A program made the position numbers and the translations under genes. The notes under the pieces are model-generated. The model saw only the letters and a list, made by a program, of their open reading frames with translations, was not told the DNA's origin and did not search any database. 7,708 nucleotides of DNA from CANKHJ01 sp035556495 (lineage in GTDB: Bacteria > Pseudomonadota > Alphaproteobacteria > Rhizobiales > Xanthobacteraceae), in NCBI GenBank assembly GCA_035556495.1, contig DATMEW010000168.1:1-7708 (forward strand), written 5' to 3'. Below, in pieces: positions 1 through 5,644 of this stretch; the stretch's first letter is position 1, and each line of letters starts with the position of its first letter.

Positions 1-1552
1 GCGTCTCCTCAAAGGAACAAGAGAAGGAAGGCTTCTCGATCCCGGCGCAATTGAAGCTGCTCAAGGAATACGCGGCGGCGAACGGCTTCGCGGTGGCGCA
101 GGAATATATCGATGTCGAAACCGCCAAGCAGACCGGCCGCGCCGCCTTCGGCGAGATGGTCGCCTATCTGAAGGCGCACCCGTCCGTCCGCGTGATGCTG
201 GTCGAAAAGACCGACCGGCTTTATCGCAACCTCAAAGACTGGGTGACGGTCGATGAACTCGACGTGGAAATGCACTTTCCAAAGGAAGGCGTGGTGCTGT
301 CTCGCGAGTCGCGGTCCTCGGAAAAGTTCATGCACGGCATCAAGGTGCTGATGGCGAAGAACTACATCGACAACCTGTCCGAGGAAGCCCGCAAGGGTAT
401 GCAGGAGAAGGCCGAACAGGGCATCTGGCCGACCAAGACTCCGCTCGGCTATCGCAACGTCACCGGCCCGGACGGCAAGAAGATCATCGCCACCGATCCC
501 GCGATCGCACCGCTCATCGGCAAGCTGTTCGAATGGTACGCGCGCGGCGACATTTCGCTCAAAGAAGCGGCGCGCAAGGCGCATACGGCGGGCCTCACCT
601 ATCCGAAGAGCGGCGCCAAGGTGCCGGTGAGCACGGTTCACACCATCCTGCGCAACCGGCTTTATACCGGCTGGTTCGAATGGAACGGCAAGCTCATCGA
701 GGGCAAGCACGAGGCTCTGGTGCCGGTCGAACTATGGGAGCGCGTGCAGGGCGTGCTCGACGGCCGCTTCGCCAGCAAGGCCAAGCGCGGCCGGCATGAC
801 TTCGCCTTCTCGGGCCTGATCGCCTGCCATGCCTGCGGCTGCGCCGTCGTCGGCGAAATCAAGAAGCAGCGCTACATCTATTATCACTGCACCGGCTACG
901 CCGATAAGTGCCAGGGCAATCCGGCATCCTGCCGCCGCAAGCATGTGCGCGAGGAAGCGCTCGAAGCGCAGTTCACCGAATTGCTCGGGCGGCTTCGCTT
1001 CGCTCGCGGCGTTCGTCGGCGTGGCTGGCGTGAAGCGCATCGCGCACCCATTCGAGCACCTCGCATGAAGAAGCGATCAAGCGCCATCAGGCCGAACACA
1101 AGCGGCTTCAGGACCGCATCAACGCCATGTATGTCGATAAGCTCGACGGGCTGGTGGACACCGCCTTCTATGAAAAAATGTCGAACCAGTGGCGCGAAGA
1201 ACAGAATCGATGCCAGCGCGAGATCGACCGTCACCAGAACGCCGATAAATCCTACAAGGACGAAGGCGTTGCGCTTCTGGACCTTGCCCGTAACGCCCAA
1301 AGGCTATTCGCAATGCAGGAACCGCGCGAAAAACGCCGCCTGCTGAATTTCTTACTATCGAACTGCACTTGGGAGGATGGCGAAGTGGTCGCAACTTTCC
1401 GACAACCCTTTGACATGCTTGCAGAAACGGCAACCACCGCCGCCCACGTCGAGGTGGGCAAGAACGCCAAATCGGCTAAAAGTGAGATTTGGCTGGGGAA
1501 CCTGGATTCGAACCAAGATCGACGGAGTCAGAGTCCGCTGTTCTACCATTGA
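1..1552 (+). pseudogene. Large serine recombinase (integrase), 5'-truncated by the window and frameshifted
   Basis: This is a site-specific DNA recombinase of the large serine family, which integrates or excises a mobile element. The frame is open from base 3, and the gene starts left of the window. The visible N-terminus reads VSSKEQEKEGFSIPAQ, with the likely nucleophilic Ser at codon 6-8. The resolvase-domain arginines follow in EKTDRLYRN. Next come the recombinase domain (NLSEEARKGM, then GIWPTKTPLGYRN) and a zinc ribbon with Cys codons at 825, 834, 888 and 909. After LLGRLRF (about 1000) this frame loses family likeness. The expected coiled-coil tail (HEEAIKRHQAEHKRLQDRINAMYVDKLDG, read in pieces) resumes in another frame from about 1049 and runs to the TGA at 1550-1552. 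The net change equals one lost base. The catalytic and DNA-binding domains are intact, but the C-terminal part is uncoupled. It is probably inactive, unless the shift is a sequencing error. The last ~20 codons are the antisense of a tRNA gene. Confidence 0.85.
1490..1552. other. Putative attachment-site junction (att) of the integrated element inside tRNA-Gln
   Basis: The shifted recombinase frame crosses without interruption into the tRNA gene and ends at a TGA within it. Such an overlap is expected if the element entered at the tRNA and the recombinase gene lies at the element's very end. The exact crossover bases cannot be read from one end. The matching junction, with a second copy of part of the tRNA 3' half, should lie left of the window. 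Confidence 0.4.
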
Positions 1553-1563
1553 ACTATTCCCCA
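1490..1563 (-). tRNA. tRNA-Gln (anticodon CUG)
   Basis: The reverse strand folds into a complete 74-nt tRNA including an encoded 3' CCA. The acceptor arms TGGGGAA and TTCCCCA pair fully, followed by discriminator G. The D stem is GTTC/GAAC around a short loop with GG. The anticodon stem is GCGGA/TCCGT, and its loop CTCTGAC gives anticodon CTG, which reads CAG codons. The T arm is CTTGG-TTCGAAT-CCAGG. The 3' half overlaps the tail of the recombinase reading frame on the other strand, which marks this gene as the probable integration site of the element to its left. The tRNA is intact, so it should still be functional. Confidence 0.96.
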
Positions 1564-1629
1564 AATCGCCTCGCCGGAGGTGATTTGAGAGGCGGCTCCG
1601 CAGCAGGAACCGCGCCCGTTTCAGGGGCC

Positions 1630-1659
1630 GATATAAGGTGTTTCGCCTGACGGGTCCAG
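1630..1659 (-). promoter_or_regulatory. Probable promoter of tRNA-Gln
   Basis: On the minus strand a -35-like CTGGAC (complement of 1654-1659) is followed after 17 bases by a -10-like TTATAT (complement of 1631-1636), then a C/G-rich stretch. Transcription would start near 1624, about 60 bases before the tRNA 5' end. This spacing and the GC-rich discriminator suit stable-RNA promoters. The -35 match is only moderate. Confidence 0.4.
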
Positions 1660-1668
1660 CCCCTTTGG

Positions 1669-1714
1669 AGCACGATCCCGAAAAGCGAGAGCCGGCTTTT
1701 GGCAAGATCGCGCT
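1669..1714. repeat. Imperfect palindromic intergenic repeat
   Basis: The outer arms GAGCACGATC and GATCGCGCTC are inverted with one mismatch, and inside them CCGAAAAGC faces GCTTTTGG. The pattern GATCCCGAAAAG...CTTTTGG...GATC resembles short dispersed palindromic elements frequent between genes in rhizobia and relatives, which is recalled rather than searched. Only one copy is in this window, so the repeat call rests on symmetry and resemblance. Confidence 0.45.
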
Positions 1715-1920
1715 CTCACGAAAAGATAGCCGGCAGCCTGATGCAGCGGAGTCGGATCGAACTCCAACAGCATAGGGGACGGGAGCGCCGGGCCGGAAGG
1801 CTGCCACCTATGGGCAGCCCTTGCTTCTCCCGGCCGCCGGCAACACGCCCATGCCGATGGCAGCCAGCCGCTTCGGTCCGCCGGGACGGCAACCATGCGG
1901 AACATCAAACTCAAGCCACC

Positions 1921-1954
1921 ATGAAATAAAAAACGGCGCCCACGGGCGCCGTTT
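1921..1954 (-). terminator. Rho-independent terminator of the receptor gene
   Basis: On the minus strand a 10-bp perfect stem (AAACGGCGCC and its complement, 1931-1940 with 1945-1954) closes a 4-base loop. It is followed by a T-rich tract (complement of AAATAAAAAA, 1924-1933). It lies 23 bases past the stop codon of the TctC-type gene and ends the leftward unit. On the plus strand there is no comparable T tract. Confidence 0.9.
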
Positions 1955-1977
1955 CCTCGCTGCGTATCGTGCGCCGA

Positions 1978-2964
1978 TTATTGCGGCTCGATCCGCGCCG
2001 TTTTCATGTAGCCCTGCCAGGCGTTCATGTCCTTGACCATCTGCTCCTGGCCCACGCCAAGCTCGCTGACCCAGGGGTCGCCGCCCTGAGCGTTCAGGAA
2101 TTCGCGGGTCTGCTGCGTCCCATCGACCTCGTTGAACCAGGCGTTGAGCTGCTTCGCAACCGGCTCCGGGGTCGCGCTCGGCACCATCGCCGCAAACCAG
2201 CCAAACAGTTCCACGCCCTTCACACCTTCGTCCGTCATGGTCGGCAGATCGGGCATGAAGGAGAGGCGCTTTGAGGAACTGATCGCCAGCAGCCGCCAGC
2301 GGCCGGCGCGCATGTTGGCCATGGAGGACTGCGGATCCATCATGCCATAGTCCACAGCGCCGCTCTCAAAGTCATTCACGCTATCCGCCGCCGTACGGTA
2401 CGGCACATCGACAGCCTTGACGCCAGTGGAAACCTTGTAAAGCTCGCCCATCACCTTTCCGGTGGTGTTGGACTGGGCATAGCTGGCCTTATCGCCCTTC
2501 TTGAGCATGGCCTCGGTCAGCTCTTTCAGCGTCTTGTAGGGGCTGTTCTGATGCACCACGACCATGAACGGCTGCTGGTTCAGCGTGGCGACCACGCGAA
2601 GATCCTTGGCCGGGTTGATCGGCGGGTTCTTGAACAGGTGGAAATTCGCTGCGGTCGAGCTGCCGGCATGGACGTGAATGGTGTAGCCATCCGGCTTGGC
2701 CTTCGCCGTATAGACCGCCGCGATGTTACCCGCCGCGCCGACCTTGTTCTCCACGATCACGGTGCGGTTGGCGCGCTTGCGGAATTCCTCGGCGAAATAG
2801 CGGACCAGCACGTCGGCGCCGCTGCCGGGCGGAAAAGCGCAAACGAAGGTGAAATCCTGACTCGGGAAATTCTGGGCAAGAGCCGCGCCAGGGGTCAGGC
2901 CGAGGCCCGCAGTGCCGGCAAGCCCGGCGCCGGCAATCAGAACATCACGCCTTGAAACAGTCAT
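1978..2964 (-). CDS. TctC/Bug-family tripartite tricarboxylate transporter substrate-binding protein
   Basis: This is a periplasmic receptor that binds a small, usually carboxylated solute and presents it to a TctAB-type membrane carrier. Its 328 residues are normal for the family. A Tat-type signal opens the protein: SRRDVLI at residues 4-10, a hydrophobic Ala/Gly/Leu segment, and a likely cut after ALA at residue 30. Family marks follow: FPPGSGADVLVR (44-55), VVEN-like VIVENKVGAAGN (69-80), AKPDGYT (89-95), VPYRTAADSV (187-196) and SGAVDYGMMD (201-210). The ATG is preceded by AGAGGAAG (complement of 2973-2980) at 8 bases. It is the last gene of the leftward group and has its own terminator. 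No TctA or TctB gene is nearby, as is common for Bug receptors. The neighbouring lyase suggests an organic-acid ligand, but the ligand cannot be named. Confidence 0.93.
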   Translation of the reverse strand: MTVSRRDVLIAGAGLAGTAGLGLTPGAALAQNFPSQDFTFVCAFPPGSGADVLVRYFAEEFRKRANRTVIVENKVGAAGNIAAVYTAKAKPDGYTIHVHAGSSTAANFHLFKNPPINPAKDLRVVATLNQQPFMVVVHQNSPYKTLKELTEAMLKKGDKASYAQSNTTGKVMGELYKVSTGVKAVDVPYRTAADSVNDFESGAVDYGMMDPQSSMANMRAGRWRLLAISSSKRLSFMPDLPTMTDEGVKGVELFGWFAAMVPSATPEPVAKQLNAWFNEVDGTQQTREFLNAQGGDPWVSELGVGQEQMVKDMNAWQGYMKTARIEPQ

Positions 2965-2972
2965 GGGGGGTG

Positions 2973-2980
2973 CTTCCTCT
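2973..2980 (-). promoter_or_regulatory. Ribosome binding site of the TctC-type gene
   Basis: The minus strand reads AGAGGAAG 8 bases before the ATG at 2964, and it fixes that start. Confidence 0.7.
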
Positions 2981-2984
2981 GGTT

Positions 2985-3000
2985 ATGCGCTTATGCGCAT
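2985..3000. promoter_or_regulatory. Perfect inverted repeat in the receptor-gene leader, possible operator
   Basis: ATGCGC-TTAT-GCGCAT is a perfect 6-bp inverted repeat with a 4-base spacer, 20 bases ahead of the receptor start codon and between it and a possible promoter. A second short one, GCCCA-TCGG-TGGGC (3008-3021), lies just upstream near the predicted transcription start. Their position suits a repressor site or a leader RNA hairpin. No regulator gene lies in the window. Confidence 0.35.
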
Positions 3001-3026
3001 GCATGTAGCCCATCGGTGGGCGGAAC

Positions 3027-3054
3027 AAAATAGCCCGATGGGGAGGTATCGCAA
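3027..3054 (-). promoter_or_regulatory. Possible internal promoter for the TctC-type gene
   Basis: The minus strand has TTGCGA (complement of 3049-3054), a 16-base spacer, and TATTTT (complement of 3027-3032). It sits in the 102-base gap after the lyase-like gene. The gap and the following inverted repeats favour separate control of the receptor, but the match to consensus is modest. Confidence 0.3.
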
Positions 3055-3066
3055 CGTTAACTCTTT

Positions 3067-4005
3067 TCAACTTTCGGATTTTTCGAAAGATGCAACAAAA
3101 TCCCGCTCAAGCGCGGCGACGCGGTCGTGTCCGGTGAATCTGCGATAATCGGCCGCACCATACGGACTGGCGGCAGCCCGCTTGCGCCAGGCGGCCTGCG
3201 CCTGCGGGCCATGCGCCCTGAAATCGTTGAGCAAATCCCACGCGCCCTGAAGGCCGCCCATGCTGGCAATGGTGGGAAACAGGGCGACGCGCGCGCCCAG
3301 CGCGGCATATTCCTCCAGCGAAGGCCACGGCTCCGTGGCGCTCCACCAGTTGCAGAGCACCGGCCGTGGTGTTGCCCGGCACACCTGCGCGAGTTGGTCG
3401 CGGGTCTCCACGGCGTTCAGCCATACGAGATCCGCCCCGGCCTCTCCATAGGCGACGCAACGCTCCACGACCTCCGCGAAGGATATGCCATCCGCCCCGA
3501 TGGCGTCGCAGCGCGCGGCAATGACGAAAGACGGGTCGATCTCGTCGCGCGCGGCCACCGCCGCCCGGATCTTGCCGACCGCCTCTCCCGTTGTGATGCA
3601 GCGTCGGCCGCCCAGTGTGCCGGACTTCTTGGGCGCTTCCTGATCCTCGATCTGGAGGCCGGCCACGCCGCAGCGGACGATTTCCTGCACGGCGTAATGC
3701 ACGTTCACGGCATTGCCGAAGCCGGTATCGGCATCGAGCAGAATGGGAATCTCGCAGGCTGCCGCGACATGGCGGGCATGATCGACGACATCACGCAGGC
3801 CCAGAACGCCGCTGTCCGGCACGCCCAGCAGAAAACCCGACATCTGCGAGCCGGCGAGGAAGAAGCTCTCATAACCGGCCGCCTGCGCCATGCGCGCATA
3901 CACCGGGCTGAAGCCGCCCGGCATCACCAGCAGCGACGGGCGGGCCAGAAGATCCCGAAAATGCCGGCGCTTGCGGCCGGCCTCGTCCCGGGGGATGGTT
4001 TCCAA
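3067..4005 (-). CDS. Isocitrate lyase/phosphoenolpyruvate mutase superfamily protein
   Basis: This is a cytosolic TIM-barrel enzyme of the superfamily that makes or breaks C-C or P-C bonds next to an alpha-keto or hydroxy acid (2-methylisocitrate lyase, dimethylmalate lyase, oxaloacetate decarboxylase, PEP mutase). It has 312 residues, close to the usual ~290-300. MPGGFSPVYARMAQ (28-41) opens the barrel, DADTGFGNA (91-99) is the metal-binding segment, and IEDQEAPKKSG (119-129) is the mobile active-site loop. AARCDA (163-168) replaces the usual ARTDA. True lyases have KRCGH or KKCGH with a catalytic Cys; here it is KKSGT, so Cys is replaced by Ser and His by Thr. Ordinary methylisocitrate lyase is therefore unlikely, and a decarboxylase, hydrolase or uncharacterised subgroup is more likely. 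The start is TTG, backed by AGGGAGGAAG just upstream; the next in-frame Met (residue 28) would remove part of the barrel. The gene lies 28 bases after the ubiX-like gene, probably in the same transcript. Confidence 0.9.
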   Translation of the reverse strand: METIPRDEAGRKRRHFRDLLARPSLLVMPGGFSPVYARMAQAAGYESFFLAGSQMSGFLLGVPDSGVLGLRDVVDHARHVAAACEIPILLDADTGFGNAVNVHYAVQEIVRCGVAGLQIEDQEAPKKSGTLGGRRCITTGEAVGKIRAAVAARDEIDPSFVIAARCDAIGADGISFAEVVERCVAYGEAGADLVWLNAVETRDQLAQVCRATPRPVLCNWWSATEPWPSLEEYAALGARVALFPTIASMGGLQGAWDLLNDFRAHGPQAQAAWRKRAAASPYGAADYRRFTGHDRVAALERDFVASFEKSES

Positions 4006-4008
4006 GAT

Positions 4009-4018
4009 CTTCCTCCCT
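4009..4018 (-). promoter_or_regulatory. Strong ribosome binding site that decides a TTG start
   Basis: The minus strand reads AGGGAGGAAG, with the GGAGG core 6 bases before the TTG at 4003-4005. No ATG lies at a suitable distance, so this site supports the non-ATG start of the lyase-like gene. Confidence 0.75.
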
Positions 4019-4033
4019 GAACTTCGTTGCAGG

Positions 4034-4654
4034 TCAGTCCGCAGCGCGGGCGGTCTCGCCGCCGCCCTGCCAGCGCTTCACGGTGCCGACCTCGATGCCG
4101 AACAGGTCCAGCAGCCGGCCGACGCTGTGGTTGATGATATCGTCCACCGTCTCGGGGCGCTGATAGAAAGCCGGAACGATCGGCGCAACGATGGCGCCGA
4201 TATCCGCCAGCGTCGTCATGGTGCGGAGATGGCCGCCGTGGAGCGGCGTTTCACGCACCGCCAGAACCAGCCGGCGGCGCTCCTTCAGCACGACATCGGC
4301 CGCGCGCGACATCAGCGACGCCGTCACGCCCGTGGCGATCTCGCTCATGGTGCGGATCGCGCAGGGCACGATGACCATGCCCATGGTCTTGAACGAGCCC
4401 GACGAGATCGACGCGCCGATATCGGCGCTCGGGTGACTGACGGAAGCCAGCGCCCGGACATCCTTCGATTTCCAGTCCGTCTCATAGGCCAGCGTCATCT
4501 CCGCCGACTTGCTCATGACCAGATGGGTTTCCACATCGGTATCGCGCAGCATTTCCAGCATGCGGATGCCGTAAACCACGCCGGATGCCCCGGAAATGCC
4601 GACGATGAGGCGGCGTGGCGGTGTCTGGGAAGGGGGGTGCGGCTGCTCATTCAT
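4034..4654 (-). CDS. ubiX: UbiX-family flavin prenyltransferase
   Basis: The enzyme joins a dimethylallyl group to FMN to make prenylated FMN, the cofactor of UbiD-type decarboxylases. It has 206 residues from the chosen ATG. The order is: FMN-binding GISGASG (19-25), SKSAEMTLAYET (48-59), SGSFKTMGMVIVPCAIRT (85-102), LKERRRLVLAVRETPLH (123-139), PAFYQRP (161-167) and the C-terminal DDIINHSVGRLLDLFGI. The positions corresponding to Pseudomonas aeruginosa UbiX Ser15, Glu49, Lys129, Glu140, Tyr169 and Arg185 are present as S24, E58, K124, E135, Y164 and R180, so it should be active. A TTG start 7 codons earlier (4675) is possible, and neither start has a clear ribosome site. It is first in the three-gene group, with otsB divergent behind it. 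No ubiD partner is visible, so it may serve a UbiD enzyme elsewhere, in ubiquinone synthesis or in breakdown of an aromatic or unsaturated acid. Confidence 0.93.
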   Translation of the reverse strand: MNEQPHPPSQTPPRRLIVGISGASGVVYGIRMLEMLRDTDVETHLVMSKSAEMTLAYETDWKSKDVRALASVSHPSADIGASISSGSFKTMGMVIVPCAIRTMSEIATGVTASLMSRAADVVLKERRRLVLAVRETPLHGGHLRTMTTLADIGAIVAPIVPAFYQRPETVDDIINHSVGRLLDLFGIEVGTVKRWQGGGETARAAD

Positions 4655-4739
4655 GGGCCGGTGTTGTAGCCACAATCCCGCGCAGGGTCCATCGTCGGGA
4701 ACTCCGGCCGCGCAGGCCCGTTAACGCAGGGGCCGTGCC

Positions 4740-4768
4740 TTAGCCATTTCACATTGCAATGGTTATCT
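4740..4768 (+). promoter_or_regulatory. Possible otsB promoter containing a palindrome
   Basis: TTAGCC (4740-4745), 17 bases, then TTATCT (4763-4768) make a weak sigma-70-like promoter, about 105 bases before otsB. The perfect 10-bp palindrome CATTGCAATG (4752-4761) lies inside the spacer, where a bound protein could block polymerase. The 219-base region between the ubiX and otsB start codons must also hold the ubiX promoter, which I could not place. A 27-codon frame (ATG 4769 to TGA 4850-4852) lies between this promoter and otsB. Confidence 0.3.
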
Positions 4769-4873
4769 ATGGGCATGAACCTTCCCAACCTCCCCGCCGC
4801 CGGTCGGCCAGCGCGGCGCTTGCGTCTGCCGGCCAGCCTGCGGCGCACATGACGCCTTCCTGAACTGTTTCGC

Positions 4874-5644
4874 ATGTCCCTCGATTCTGATGTTTCCGCC
4901 GCCTCGCTCGAAGCACCGCCGTTTCCCGACCTCGGCGACAGCGCCCTGATGCTCGACATCGACGGAACGCTGATCGATATCGCCGCACGGCCGGACGAAG
5001 TCGTCGTGCCGGCCAGTCTGCGCGAGACGCTACAACTCCTGCAAAGCCGCCTGAACGGCGCCGTGGCGCTGGTGAGCGGCAGGCAACTGGCCGACATCGA
5101 CCGGCTATTCTCTCCGCTGAAATTTTCCGCGGTCGGCGGGCATGGTGCGGAATGCCGCCAGTTGCCGCTTGGCCCCATCGACACCACCCATGCCACGCCG
5201 CTGCCCAAGGATCTCAGCCAGGCGCTGTTCCAGTTCGCGGACGGCCGCGACGGCGTCATCGTCGAAGACAAGGGCTATTCGCTCGCCCTGCACTACCGGC
5301 TGGCGCCCCAGCACGAAGCCGCCATTCTCAAGGGCGTGTCCGCTTTATGTGCCGGATGGCCGATGATCGGAATCCTGCCCGGCAAGGCGGTGGTCGAGAT
5401 CAAGCAGACCGGCGCCAACAAAGGCACGGGTATCCGCAAATTGATGCAGGCCCTGCCGTTTTCGGGCCGCCGCCCGATCTTCATCGGCGATGACGTGACC
5501 GACGAATTCGCCGCGGCCGCGGTTCCGGAATTCGGCGGCTTTGCGATGTCTGTCGGACGCGCCATGCCGGGCGCGGTCTATCGCTTCGAGTCACCGACGG
5601 CTGTCCGCAACTGGCTCGGCAAGCTGAGCACCGGTCACGGCTGA
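4874..5644 (+). CDS. otsB: Trehalose-6-phosphate phosphatase
   Basis: This enzyme hydrolyses trehalose 6-phosphate to trehalose and phosphate, the last step of OtsA-OtsB trehalose synthesis, in the cytosol. It has 256 residues, usual for OtsB. It shows all HAD phosphatase motifs: LMLDIDGTLIDIA with nucleophile Asp28 and Asp30, VSGR (67-70), Lys183 in ANKGTG, and the metal-binding GDDVTDE (205-211). The OtsB cap is marked by GGHGAE (88-93) and EDKGYSLALHYR (131-142). The ATG is the first after an in-frame stop at 4850-4852, and it has no clear ribosome site. The gene is divergent from the ubiX-like gene and converges on the GH15 gene, overlapping its 3' end by 10 bases. The usual partner otsA is not in the window. 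Confidence 0.95.
   Translation: MSLDSDVSAASLEAPPFPDLGDSALMLDIDGTLIDIAARPDEVVVPASLRETLQLLQSRLNGAVALVSGRQLADIDRLFSPLKFSAVGGHGAECRQLPLGPIDTTHATPLPKDLSQALFQFADGRDGVIVEDKGYSLALHYRLAPQHEAAILKGVSALCAGWPMIGILPGKAVVEIKQTGANKGTGIRKLMQALPFSGRRPIFIGDDVTDEFAAAAVPEFGGFAMSVGRAMPGAVYRFESPTAVRNWLGKLSTGHG

Larger units (their letters stand above)
1564..1977. other. Intergenic region without a protein gene
   Basis: These 414 bases hold no convincing coding frame. The open frames on both strands are short and resemble no family I recognise. Reading left to right, they contain: a 10-bp hairpin next to the tRNA 5' end (1564-1587 region, arms AAATCGCCTC and GAGGTGATTT with one G-U pair and no T tract); the probable tRNA promoter; an imperfect palindromic repeat (1669-1714); a hairpin at 1799-1819 (GGCTGCC, 7-base loop, GGCAGCC); and the terminator of the receptor gene at 1921-1954. 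Confidence 0.7.

Noticed and set aside
9..710. A 233-codon minus-strand frame opposite the recombinase
   Set aside because: The plus strand carries the resolvase and recombinase domains; the minus frame has the composition of an antisense shadow.
1442..1459. Hairpin GCCCAC-GTCGAG-GTGGGC considered as a terminator for tRNA-Gln
   Set aside because: It has no T tract on the minus strand and lies inside the recombinase coding tail.
1699..1929. A 76-codon plus-strand frame in the intergenic region
   Set aside because: It spans the palindromic repeat and a hairpin, has no ribosome site, and no recognisable protein features.
3127..4020. A 297-codon plus-strand open frame opposite the lyase-like gene
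   Set aside because: It is an antisense shadow produced by high GC content; the minus strand encodes a clear superfamily protein with conserved motifs, and the plus frame resembles nothing.
3890..4669. A 259-codon plus-strand open frame opposite the ubiX-like gene
   Set aside because: It is antisense to a protein with all UbiX catalytic residues, and its His/Arg/Ala-rich translation is typical of a shadow frame.
4651..5271. A 206-codon minus-strand frame across the start of otsB
   Set aside because: It overlaps the catalytic part of otsB, its Ser/Arg-rich product has no recognisable motif, and it also runs through the divergent intergenic region.
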